This document shows, one piece after another, positions 1-7,588 of a DNA stretch of 64,000 bases. The stretch's first letter is position 1, and every line of letters begins with the position of its first letter. Below the pieces are notes generated by a model, which had not been told where the DNA came from, did no database searches, and saw nothing but the letters and a program-made list of their open reading frames with translations. The position numbers and the translations under genes were made by a program. Source of the stretch: Azoarcus sp. CIB (GTDB lineage: Bacteria > Pseudomonadota > Gammaproteobacteria > Burkholderiales > Rhodocyclaceae); NCBI RefSeq assembly GCF_001190925.1, contig NZ_CP011072.1, positions 1,240,001 to 1,304,000 of the forward strand, read 5' to 3'.

Positions 1-2
1 GC

Positions 3-200
3 GAAGTCGGCGCAGTGATGATCGTCGGCGGCAACATCGACCATGCCACGCGCGTCATGACCACCGCGATCGCGCTGGAAACCAGCAAGGGCGACCTGCC
101 GCTCGCGATCGCATTGGGCATCGTGCTCGTCGCGGTCATCCTGGTCCTCAACGCTGCCGCATTCGCCATGCGGGCGTGGGCGATGCGCAGGTACGGCTGA
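3..200 (+). CDS. tupB: Tungstate ABC transporter permease, C-terminal part (TupB-like), cut by window edge
   Basis: Only the last 65 residues lie in the window; the frame is open to the left edge. It contains a conserved permease-like stretch (EVGAVMIVGGNI then ATRVMTTAIALETSKGD) typical of TupB/WtpB-type permeases, followed by one hydrophobic membrane segment and a short basic tail. It lies 2 bp before an ATP-binding protein, so it is the membrane subunit of the same importer. The family imports tungstate (or molybdate) oxyanions. The tungstate assignment is from family resemblance; the substrate is not proven by sequence. Confidence 0.75.
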   Translation, partial: EVGAVMIVGGNIDHATRVMTTAIALETSKGDLPLAIALGIVLVAVILVLNAAAFAMRAWAMRRYG

Positions 201-202
201 GC

Positions 203-916
203 ATGTTTCCGCTTCGCCTGCGTGACGTCCGCTTCCAGCCCAACGGCCGCAAGGTCCTTGACGGCGTCGAGCTCGAACTGGGCGGCGAGGGCATCACGCT
301 CGTTCTCGGCCCCAACGGTGCGGGCAAGAGCGTGCTGCTGCGCACCATCTGCGGCCTGCTCGAACCGACCGGCGGGCAGATCGACTGGGGCGGCGGTGCG
401 CGCCCCCATCTCGGCGTCATGATGGTGTTCCAGCATCCGATGATGCTGCGCGCCTCGGTGCTCGAAAACGTCGCTCTTGCGCTCAAGCCCCACGGCGTAC
501 CGCGCATCGAGCGCCGCCGCCGCGCGGCCCGCGTGCTCGATCGCGTCGGCCTGCTCGCACGCGCGTCCGACAGCGCCAGATTGCTATCCGGCGGCGAGCA
601 GCAGCGCCTCGCGCTCGCCCGCGCCTGGGTGACCGCGCCGCGCCTGCTGCTGCTGGACGAACCCACCGCCAGTCTCGACCCCTCCGCGACGGCCGAGGTC
701 GAACGCATCGTGCGCGAGATCCGTACCGACGGCACCCGCATCCTCATGACCACCCACAATCTCGGTCAGGCCACCCGCCTCGGCGACGACGTCGTTTTCA
801 TGAGCGCCGGACGGGTGCGCGAACACGCCCCGGTGCAGCGCTTCTTCGCCCGTCCCGCATCCGACGAAGCCCGCCTGTTCATCCAGGGCGAGCTGCCGTG
901 GCGGATGAATTTCTGA
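203..916 (+). CDS. tupC: Tungstate ABC transporter ATP-binding protein (TupC-like)
   Basis: ABC ATPase of about 237 aa. It has Walker A GPNGAGKS (residues 36-43), signature LSGGEQQRLALARAW, Walker B LLLLDEPTASLD and a switch His (MTTHNLGQA). It would power uptake by the permease encoded just upstream. The ATG at 203 follows the permease stop directly; a GTG at 176 in the same frame, overlapping the permease, would add nine residues and is the alternative start. The short length fits the single-domain TupC/WtpC type without a C-terminal TOBE domain. Confidence 0.85.
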   Translation: MFPLRLRDVRFQPNGRKVLDGVELELGGEGITLVLGPNGAGKSVLLRTICGLLEPTGGQIDWGGGARPHLGVMMVFQHPMMLRASVLENVALALKPHGVPRIERRRRAARVLDRVGLLARASDSARLLSGGEQQRLALARAWVTAPRLLLLDEPTASLDPSATAEVERIVREIRTDGTRILMTTHNLGQATRLGDDVVFMSAGRVREHAPVQRFFARPASDEARLFIQGELPWRMNF

Positions 917-921
917 GCGGT

Positions 922-1818
922 TCAGTCCCAGTACGGAACCGGCCCGATGCGCTCCGCCAGATAGTCGACCAGCGTGCGCACCCGGTGTGGCACATAGCGC
1001 GTGCCGGGAAACACCGCGTAGATGTGCAGCTCGGTCGCCGAGTACTCCGGTAGCAGCACCTCCAGCAGCCCGGCCCGAACCGCCTGCGAGGTCAGGAAGG
1101 TCGGCTCGCGCACGATCCCCAGCCCGCGGATCGCCGCATCGAGCAGGGCATCGCCGTTATTGGCGCGGAAACGCCCCTTGATCGGCACCGAATACGGTTC
1201 CCCATTTACGCTGAAGCTCCAGCCGAGGCTGGAGCCCAGCGTGTAGGTCAGGCAGTGGTGCTGCAGCAGCTCGTCGGGATGCTGCGGCCGCCCGTGCCGG
1301 TCCAGATAATCCGGCGAGGCGACCACCGCCAGCGAGCTGCGGCTCAGGCGGCGGATCACCAGCGACGGATCGATCTGCTCCGAGATGCGCACGGCGAAAT
1401 CCATGCCTTCCTCGATCAGATTCACGCGGCGATCGCTGAACTCGACGTCCACGCTGACTTCCGGGTAGGTCGTGATGAAGTCCGCCACGAGCGGCATCAG
1501 GTGGCGCACGCCGAAGCTCATCGGCACGCTGGCGCGGATCTGGCCACGCGGCGCCTGCTTCTCGCCCGCCAGGTCGCCCTCCGCCGCCTCGACCATCGCC
1601 AGGATGTCGCGGCACTTTTCCAGGTAGGCCGAACCGGATGACGTCAGGCTCAGTCTTCGCGTGCTGCGCGCGAGCAGCTTCGTGCCCAGGTGTGCCTCGA
1701 GCGCCGCGATCTGCCGCGTGATCGCCGAGCGGGCGACATTCAGCCGGTCCGCGACCGCAGTGAAGCTTCCCGCTTCCGCAACGCGAACAAACACTTCCAT
1801 TGCCTGCAGGCGATCCAT
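922..1818 (-). CDS. LysR-family transcriptional regulator
   Basis: About 298 aa. The start at MDRLQAMEVFVRVAE is chosen because this is the canonical LysR N-terminus; upstream in-frame codons would add a non-conserved extension. The N-terminal winged HTH covers roughly residues 1-60 (GSFTAVADRLNVARSAITRQIAALE) and the rest is a substrate-binding-like effector domain. It is transcribed divergently from the NmrA-like oxidoreductase at 1926, and a symmetric palindrome lies between them, so it probably controls that gene and itself. The inducer is unknown. Confidence 0.85.
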   Translation of the reverse strand: MDRLQAMEVFVRVAEAGSFTAVADRLNVARSAITRQIAALEAHLGTKLLARSTRRLSLTSSGSAYLEKCRDILAMVEAAEGDLAGEKQAPRGQIRASVPMSFGVRHLMPLVADFITTYPEVSVDVEFSDRRVNLIEEGMDFAVRISEQIDPSLVIRRLSRSSLAVVASPDYLDRHGRPQHPDELLQHHCLTYTLGSSLGWSFSVNGEPYSVPIKGRFRANNGDALLDAAIRGLGIVREPTFLTSQAVRAGLLEVLLPEYSATELHIYAVFPGTRYVPHRVRTLVDYLAERIGPVPYWD

Positions 1819-1847
1819 TGTTGTTCTCGATGCAACAAAGAGTTTGC

Positions 1848-1871
1848 TTGGTTCCGCTATTTTAGAACCAA
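1848..1871. promoter_or_regulatory. Inverted repeat in a LysR divergent promoter region
   Basis: TTGGTTC-N10-GAACCAA, with 7-bp perfect arms, lies midway between the divergent LysR gene and the oxidoreductase gene. Size, symmetry and position fit a LysR-type recognition site; binding by the neighbouring regulator is inferred. Confidence 0.55.
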
Positions 1872-1925
1872 TCAATCCCATAAAGTGCGCCCATACGCTA
1901 ACGACGCACCGCCAAGGACGACCAC

Positions 1926-2798
1926 ATGATTCTCGTAACCGGAGCAACAGGGCAGTTGGGCCTGCAGATCGTGCAGCAGCTCGCCGTGCGACTGCCGGAC
2001 GCGGGCGCCGGCCGGCTTGCCGTCAGCGTCCGCGACCCCGAGCGGGCCGGGGCGCTTGCAGCGCGCGGCATCGAAGTGCGCCGTGGCAACTTCGACCAAC
2101 CCGAAGCCCTGCGTGCGACGTTCGCCGGCGCATCGCGCCTGGTGATCGTGTCGACCGACGGCCCCAAGGCGCAACGCATCGCGCAGCACCGTAACGCGAT
2201 CGAAGCCGCACGTGCCGCCGGGGTCGAACACATCCTCTACACCAGCTTCCTCGACGCCGACGCCGCTTCGCCGTCCGAATTCGCGCAGGTTCATGCCGAT
2301 AGCGAGGCAGCGCTCGTCGCATCCGGCGTCGGTCACACCATCCTGCGCAACGGCATGTACGCCGACTTCCTGCCGATGACTTTCGCCGGCGCACTCAATA
2401 GCGGCCTGCTGCAGCTGCCGGCCGGGGAGGGCAGGGTCAGTTACCTGTCGCGCAACGAGCTTGCCGCGGCCATTGCCGCCGCAACTGTCGCGCCGCGGCT
2501 CGAAAAGCGCATCTACGAGCTCACTGGCCAGACCGCCCACGACTATCACGACCTCGCCGCTCGCGTCGGTGCCGCAACCGGCAAGACGCTGCGCTACGAA
2601 CCGGTCGGCGAGGACGCCTACGCCGGCGTGCTCGAGGGTGTCGGCATGCCCGGCTGGCTCGCCCGCGCCATGGCGAACATGTTCACCGCCGTCGCCGCGG
2701 GCCGTCTGGCGCGCACCACCAACGATTTCGCCGCGCTGGTCGGTCACCCGCCCAAGTCGATCGACTGCCTCATCGCGGGATTTTTCCGCGCGGTCTGA
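1926..2798 (+). CDS. NmrA-like / QOR2-type NAD(P)-binding oxidoreductase
   Basis: 290 aa atypical short-chain dehydrogenase. It begins with the Rossmann glycine motif GATGQLG (residues 6-12) and keeps the NmrA-like layout: cofactor loop, EHILYTSF segment, and C-terminal region with an active-site-like ELTGQTAHDYHDLA stretch. Such proteins are NAD(P)H-binding quinone reductases or redox sensors; no catalytic Tyr-x3-Lys pair is evident. It is divergent from the LysR gene and probably regulated by it. Substrate unknown. Confidence 0.75.
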   Translation: MILVTGATGQLGLQIVQQLAVRLPDAGAGRLAVSVRDPERAGALAARGIEVRRGNFDQPEALRATFAGASRLVIVSTDGPKAQRIAQHRNAIEAARAAGVEHILYTSFLDADAASPSEFAQVHADSEAALVASGVGHTILRNGMYADFLPMTFAGALNSGLLQLPAGEGRVSYLSRNELAAAIAAATVAPRLEKRIYELTGQTAHDYHDLAARVGAATGKTLRYEPVGEDAYAGVLEGVGMPGWLARAMANMFTAVAAGRLARTTNDFAALVGHPPKSIDCLIAGFFRAV

Positions 2799-2836
2799 GT
2801 ACTGAAACAAAAACCACAGGAACAGGGGGAAACGCG

Positions 2837-3379
2837 ATGAATGCTCCGGGCCAATATTCGAAACCAGCGGTAATCGTGCACTGGATGATTGCGATCCTCG
2901 TGCTCGTCGCCTTGCCGCTCGGCTACTACATGACCGATCTGTCCCTGTCGCCGCGCAAGCTGCAGCTCATCTCGTGGCACAAATGGATCGGCTTCACGGT
3001 GCTGCTGCTGTTCATCCCCCGCCTCATCGTGCGCCTCACGCGGCCGGTCCCCGCGCCGGTCGACTCCATGCCCGGCTGGCAGCGCGCAGTGGCGTCGATC
3101 ACCCACGTCGTGCTCTACGCGCTGATCATCGCCGTGCCGCTCTCCGGCTGGCTGATGAGCTCGGCCAAGGGCTTCCCGGTCGTCTACCTTGGCCTCGTTC
3201 CGCTGCCCGATCTCGTCGGCAAGGACGAAGCGCTCGGCGACTTGCTCAAGTCGGCTCACGAAGTCCTCACGTCCGGCCTGCTGATCCTCGTGGGCCTGCA
3301 CATCGCCGCCGCACTCAAACACCACATCATCGACCGCGACGAAACGCTGGTGCGGATGGTGCCCCTGCTCAAACGCTGA
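2837..3379 (+). CDS. Cytochrome b561 family protein
   Basis: 180 aa with four hydrophobic segments and conserved His residues (VHWMIA near residue 15, SWHKWIG near 50, SITHVVLYA near 95, GLHIAAALKHH near 155) as expected for a di-haem b membrane protein. Family members move electrons between the quinone pool and periplasmic partners. It is followed after 26 bp by a YceI gene, the common cybB-yceI arrangement, so a joint operon is likely. Confidence 0.85.
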   Translation: MNAPGQYSKPAVIVHWMIAILVLVALPLGYYMTDLSLSPRKLQLISWHKWIGFTVLLLFIPRLIVRLTRPVPAPVDSMPGWQRAVASITHVVLYALIIAVPLSGWLMSSAKGFPVVYLGLVPLPDLVGKDEALGDLLKSAHEVLTSGLLILVGLHIAAALKHHIIDRDETLVRMVPLLKR

Positions 3380-3405
3380 TCCGGACAATGAAAGGAATAC
3401 ACATC

Positions 3406-3999
3406 ATGAACAGCAAACGACTTCTTGCCGCAGCCCTCGTGTCCCTCGTCCTGCCTCTGGCTGGCACCGGCGCATACGCGGCGCAACCGGCAGGCACGTT
3501 CGATCAGGTGGTGCCGGCGAAGAACCGTATCGATTTCGTCTTCAAGCAGATGAACGTGCCGGTCAAGGGCCACTTCAAGAAGGCCAATGTCGATCTCGCC
3601 TTCGACCCCGCGGCCCCCACGAAAACGACCGTTCGCCTCGATCTCGACCTCGGCAGCATCGACGCGGGTTCCGCCGACGCGAATAGTGAAGTGGTAGGCA
3701 AGCCCTGGTTCGACCTCAAGACCTTTCCCACCGCAACCTTCGTCTCGTCGTCAGTGAAACCCCTCGGCGGCGACCGCTACGAAATGACCGGCAAGCTCAC
3801 GATCAAGGGCAAAACTCGCGACGTGACGACGCCGGTAACCGTCACGCAGAACGGCAACACCGCTGCGTTCGACGGTGGTTTCACCCTCAAGCGCCTGGAG
3901 TTCGCCATCGGCGACGGCACCTGGTCGGACACCTCGATCGTCGCAGACGAGGTCAAGGTCAGCTTCCACGTCGAAGCCGAACGCCGCGCTGCGAAATAA
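3406..3999 (+). CDS. YceI family periplasmic lipocalin-like protein (copy 1)
   Basis: 197 aa with a signal peptide (MNSKRLLAAALVSLVLPLAG, cleavage near AYA-AQ). The body has the YceI beta-barrel pattern: IDFVFKQMNVPVKGHFKKANV, GKPWFDLKTFPTATF and LTIKGKTRDVTTPV. The family binds isoprenoid-like ligands in the periplasm and often accompanies cytochrome b561. The start is preceded by an AAAGGA-type site. A second, divergent YceI gene follows 50 bp later. Confidence 0.85.
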   Translation: MNSKRLLAAALVSLVLPLAGTGAYAAQPAGTFDQVVPAKNRIDFVFKQMNVPVKGHFKKANVDLAFDPAAPTKTTVRLDLDLGSIDAGSADANSEVVGKPWFDLKTFPTATFVSSSVKPLGGDRYEMTGKLTIKGKTRDVTTPVTVTQNGNTAAFDGGFTLKRLEFAIGDGTWSDTSIVADEVKVSFHVEAERRAAK

Positions 4000-4049
4000 G
4001 CCGTTCCCCTCTCAGAACCCTTTTCAATTCCGAATTCAGGAGTTTCACG

Positions 4050-4628
4050 ATGAAGCAACTCAAGCGCCTCGCACTCGCGTCCATCCTCGCCGCCTCCGTC
4101 GTCGCCCCCGCCATGGCCGCCTCCGAAACCTTCGATATCGACGGCACGCACACTTTCGCGCGCTTCGCCTACAGCCACTTCGGCTATTCGAAGCAGGAAA
4201 GCCGCTTCAACAAGACCACCGGCACGATCAAGCTCGACCGCGCGGCGAAAGCCGGTTCGGTCGACGTCGCGATCGACGCCAAGTCGGTGGATACCGGCTT
4301 TGAAATGTTCAACGGCCACATCCAGGGCGAGGACTTCTTCCACACCGAGAAGTACCCGACGATCACCTTCAAGTCGACGAAGCTGAACTTCAACGGCGAC
4401 AAACTCGCCTCGGTCGACGGCAACCTGACCATCAAGGGCGTCACCAAGCCGGTGAAGCTCGAAGTCACCTCCTTCCATTGCATGGAGCACCCGATGCTCA
4501 AGAAGGAAGCCTGCGGCGCGAACGCCTCCGCCGTGGTCAAGCGTTCCGATTTCGGTGCCGGCAAGTTCGCCCCCCACGTCGGCGACGACGTCACGCTCGA
4601 GATCGCTGTCGAAGCGGTCAAGCAGTAA
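4050..4628 (+). CDS. YceI family periplasmic protein (copy 2)
   Basis: 192 aa, signal peptide cleaved near AMA-AS. It shows the YceI signatures FDIDGTHTFARFAYSHFGYSK, EDFFHTEKYPTITFKST and LTIKGVTKPVKLEV. It differs enough from the preceding copy that this is not a recent duplication. A strong terminator follows, so this is the last gene of the cytochrome b561-yceI-yceI unit. Confidence 0.88.
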   Translation: MKQLKRLALASILAASVVAPAMAASETFDIDGTHTFARFAYSHFGYSKQESRFNKTTGTIKLDRAAKAGSVDVAIDAKSVDTGFEMFNGHIQGEDFFHTEKYPTITFKSTKLNFNGDKLASVDGNLTIKGVTKPVKLEVTSFHCMEHPMLKKEACGANASAVVKRSDFGAGKFAPHVGDDVTLEIAVEAVKQ

Positions 4629-4675
4629 TCCTGCAGTTCCGTCTCCATTGATCCCACCCCCTGGGGATCACTTTC

Positions 4676-4704
4676 ACCACCCCGGAACCCCGGGGTGGTT
4701 TTTT
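4676..4704 (+). terminator. Rho-independent terminator after the yceI pair
   Basis: Perfect 10-bp stem (ACCACCCCGG / CCGGGGTGGT), AACC loop, followed by a run of T. It closes the cytochrome b561-yceI transcript. Confidence 0.9.
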
Positions 4705-4728
4705 ATCCACCGCATTAGGAGTTGATGC

Positions 4729-4974
4729 ATGTCGAACGAATCCGCAAATATCGCCCAGAAATCCCCCTACGCAGTCGACATCGAGGCCGGCAAGAGCTAC
4801 TGGTGGTGTTCCTGTGGCAAGAGCACCAAGCAGCCGTTCTGCGACGGTTCCCACCAGGGAAGCAGCTTCACCCCGGTCGAGTACAAGGCCGAGGAAACCA
4901 AGACCGCCTACTTCTGTGGCTGTAAGCAGTCGGGCAACGGCGTGATGTGCGACGGCGTCCACCAGAAGCTGTAA
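4729..4974 (+). CDS. Double CDGSH-type iron-sulfur protein
   Basis: 81 aa with two CDGSH cluster motifs: C27-x-C29 ... C38-D-G-S-H42 and C63-x-C65 ... C74-D-G-V-H78. Each matches the 3-Cys/1-His ligand set of mitoNEET-type [2Fe-2S] proteins. It is cytosolic (no signal peptide). It has its own promoter region after the preceding terminator. The function of bacterial members is poorly defined; electron transfer or cluster donation is the usual suggestion. Confidence 0.88.
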   Translation: MSNESANIAQKSPYAVDIEAGKSYWWCSCGKSTKQPFCDGSHQGSSFTPVEYKAEETKTAYFCGCKQSGNGVMCDGVHQKL

Positions 4975-5241
4975 ATCACTCTTGTTCCGGCGCGGGACCG
5001 CACATGCGCGGCGCTCGTGACCGGGGCAAATTCCCGCCTATCGTTCCATTCTTGGGGAAGTTCACCCGCAACATTCCCCTTCTTGTGTGCAGTTGTAAGA
5101 GCAGTCCGATCCGCTCGATGCGGGAGTGATAATTGCGCCACGAGCGCGCTCCGGCCTGGCTCCAATGCGGGATCCCCTTTCCGCAGCGTCCGCAGCCCGC
5201 GCAGATTGCGCGCTCCGCCTCCAACATCACGGGCTGCTAAC

Positions 5242-5763
5242 ATGAGACGTTGCGCCGCGGCCTTGGCCGCAAGTCTTCCGCTCCTCGCACACGGCGCCTT
5301 GGTCGCCGGCGAGCATCTCGTTCGTGCAGTCCGCAGCGATCCGCATGGCGCCGAGCACTTCGGTGCCCAACTCGTCCTCACCCCCGACGAGTCGCACTTC
5401 CTGAAAGCCTGGCGCGTGTCCAAAACTCCCCTGCGGCTGCCCGCCACGGCAACCGTCCGGCGTGGGTCGTCCGTCACCGCCATGCTCGTCTTCCAGGGAT
5501 GTGCGAGGGATGCCTCCGGACGATGCGATGTCGTCGCCGATCTTGCGCTCCAGGCGCCGGACGGCGGGCGCATCCCGGGAGGCTCAACGTCCCTGTGGTC
5601 CGCCGAGTCCGTGCCGGGGCGTCTCCATCTCGGCAACGGCAGCATGCAGGTCAGCTTCGATCCGCACGACCGTATCGGCCGCTACAAGGTGATCGCAACC
5701 GTCCGCGACCGCGTGTCCGGGCAATCCCTCATCCTGAGTTCGGGCCTGCAAGTCCTCGAATAG
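5242..5763 (+). CDS. Secreted hypothetical protein
   Basis: 173 aa. The start at ATG 5242 gives a plausible signal peptide (MRRCAAALAASLPLLAHGAL, cleavage near VAG-EH); the frame is open further upstream but that part is low-complexity and unlikely to be coding. The mature part looks beta-rich (LPATATVRRGSSVTAMLVFQGC, HDRIGRYKVIATVRDRVSG), like a small immunoglobulin-like periplasmic domain, with two Cys that could pair. I do not recognise a family. It sits between the CDGSH gene and the cytochrome cluster. Confidence 0.6.
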   Translation: MRRCAAALAASLPLLAHGALVAGEHLVRAVRSDPHGAEHFGAQLVLTPDESHFLKAWRVSKTPLRLPATATVRRGSSVTAMLVFQGCARDASGRCDVVADLALQAPDGGRIPGGSTSLWSAESVPGRLHLGNGSMQVSFDPHDRIGRYKVIATVRDRVSGQSLILSSGLQVLE

Positions 5764-6203
5764 ACGCTGCGGCGTCGCCCCGGCGCTCGCCGGGCGCCAA
5801 CACCGGCGCACATCGGTGCCATCGGGCGGCAAATGTGTCGTGCCCGGACTGCGATGGTTTCCCGTTGTGACAATCAGCCGTCGGCATCACCGCGTAGCCG
5901 GGAGCCGATGCGCGCCGGTGCGCCTGCTTCCGCAGTATTACCATGTGCTAATTAAGATGTCCTGCGTATACATTTAATTAATCACCGGTAATCTAACCGT
6001 GCATGCGGAAATACGGATCCTGTATAAAAATGCGTTGGCGTGTCAAGGTCTTGTGTTGTAACGAGGCAATTGTGTCCTTTTGTACGTTCGTGTCGAACAT
6101 CCTTTGAAAAATTGGGGGTATATTCCACCGACAAAATGTCCAGAGGGACGCCGTTCAGCTCCCGCGGGCATTTGGATGCGTATATATCGAAAGGAGAATC
6201 AGC
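5764..6203 (+). promoter_or_regulatory. Upstream region of the porin-cytochrome cluster
   Basis: No gene seen. The right two thirds (about 5935-6180) is markedly more AT-rich than the surroundings and must hold the promoter of the cytochrome operon. I could not find an unambiguous -35/-10 pair or a clear FNR box. A good ribosome-binding site, AAGGAGA at 6191-6197, supports the GTG start at 6204. Confidence 0.5.
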
Positions 6204-6545
6204 GTGAAGGCACGAATTCTTGCGAGCATGATCCTTGTCGGACTGACGGCAACCCTCGCGACCCCGGCTGCAATGGCTGCGGACGCCGACGCTGCCAAGG
6301 CCACCGCCAAGCGCAACGACTGTTTCAAATGCCATGCGGTCGACAAGACCAAGAAGGGCCCGTCCTACAAGAAGATCGCTGCGAAGTACAAGGACAAGGC
6401 GGATGCCGAGCAGAAGATGGTCGAGCAGATCACCAAGGAACATAAGGTGAAGCTTGAGGACGGCACCGAAGAAACGCACAAGGTGATCGACACCACCGAC
6501 AAGGCCGAGATCAAGAATCTCATCGACTGGATCCGCGCCCAGTAA
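6204..6545 (+). CDS. Monohaem class I cytochrome c, periplasmic
   Basis: 113 aa beginning with GTG behind a strong AAGGAGA site. Signal peptide to about AMA-AD (residue 26). One haem-binding motif C40-F-K-C43-H44 in RNDCFKCHAVDKTKKGP. The distal ligand could be Met72, but His80 or His92 cannot be excluded. It is the first gene of a cluster with a decahaem protein and an MtrB-like porin, so it likely shuttles electrons between the conduit and inner-membrane partners, in the position of MtoD in iron-oxidiser mto clusters. Confidence 0.88.
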   Translation: MKARILASMILVGLTATLATPAAMAADADAAKATAKRNDCFKCHAVDKTKKGPSYKKIAAKYKDKADAEQKMVEQITKEHKVKLEDGTEETHKVIDTTDKAEIKNLIDWIRAQ

Positions 6546-6611
6546 CGCGGCAAGAGATCCGGCGCGCATCGCCGTGGTGCGCGCCACTCATCAGCAAATC
6601 AGGGGGTTTAT

Positions 6612-7568
6612 ATGAAATCGCTAGGAAAAGCGTTGCGCGTGTGCGCATTCGCGGTCCTCGCCGGGAGCTTGTTCCCGGCGCTGACTGCGACCGCTGCCGA
6701 GAAGGAAGCACCCAAGGATATCGTCCTCACGGGCGATGCAAAATGTACGACCTGTCACGACGAGAACGACTCGCCCGAAGCGCTGCGCATCGGCAAGACG
6801 AAACACGGCACCGTCGCCGACAAGCGCACGCCGGGCTGTACGAACTGCCACGGCGAGAGCGAGAAGCACGTCAAGGAAGCCGGTCGCGGCAGCGGCCCGA
6901 CGCCGCCGGTGGATGTCGGTTTCACCAAGAAGAACTTTTCTTCTGCTGAAGCCCAGAACGCCTCCTGTCTGAACTGCCACCAGGGCAGTACCCGCATCTT
7001 CTGGCAGAACAGCACGCACGCCCGTCGTGATGTGACCTGTGCTTCCTGTCACTCGATCCACGATGGACACGACAAGGTCCGCGAAGCCAAGACGCAGCCC
7101 GAAGTGTGCTCGAACTGCCACAAGGAACAGCGTGCGCAATTTGCACGCCCGTCGCACCACCCGGTGCCGGAAGGCCAGATGAGCTGCTCGTCCTGCCACA
7201 ACGTGCATGGCGACAACCCCTCGCAGCTCGCCAAGCCCAGCGTGAATGAGACCTGCTACTCCTGCCACATGGAAAAGCGCGGCCCCTTCGTGCATAACCA
7301 CCAGCCCGTCGCGGAAGACTGTGCCATCTGCCACAACCCGCACGGCACCAACGTAGCCAACCTCCTGAAGGCGCGCGCACCCTACCTGTGCCAGGAATGC
7401 CACAGTCACAACAGCCACCCGAGCCAGCTCGCTGGTCTGCCGACTGACCGCACGACGAATACCAGTCTTCTGGGTACCGTCGGACGTGGCTGCCTGAATT
7501 GCCATACCAACATCCATGGCGGCAACAGCACTGTGAACAATGCGACCGCCGGGCGCTTCCGTCGCTGA
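6612..7568 (+). CDS. Decahaem cytochrome c, MtrA/DmsE/MtoA family
   Basis: 318 aa with signal peptide (cleavage near ATA-AE) and ten CXXCH motifs, from CTTCH at residues 45-49 to CLNCH at 294-298, all of the standard type. Length and haem count match MtrA/DmsE/PioA/MtoA, which fill the lumen of an outer-membrane porin and carry electrons between periplasm and outside. It is followed 20 bp later by the matching MtrB-type porin. Direction of electron flow (out, as in Mtr, or in, as in Mto/Pio) cannot be read from the sequence. Confidence 0.92.
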   Translation: MKSLGKALRVCAFAVLAGSLFPALTATAAEKEAPKDIVLTGDAKCTTCHDENDSPEALRIGKTKHGTVADKRTPGCTNCHGESEKHVKEAGRGSGPTPPVDVGFTKKNFSSAEAQNASCLNCHQGSTRIFWQNSTHARRDVTCASCHSIHDGHDKVREAKTQPEVCSNCHKEQRAQFARPSHHPVPEGQMSCSSCHNVHGDNPSQLAKPSVNETCYSCHMEKRGPFVHNHQPVAEDCAICHNPHGTNVANLLKARAPYLCQECHSHNSHPSQLAGLPTDRTTNTSLLGTVGRGCLNCHTNIHGGNSTVNNATAGRFRR

Positions 7569-7588
7569 TCGGGCCGAGGGAGATTGAC

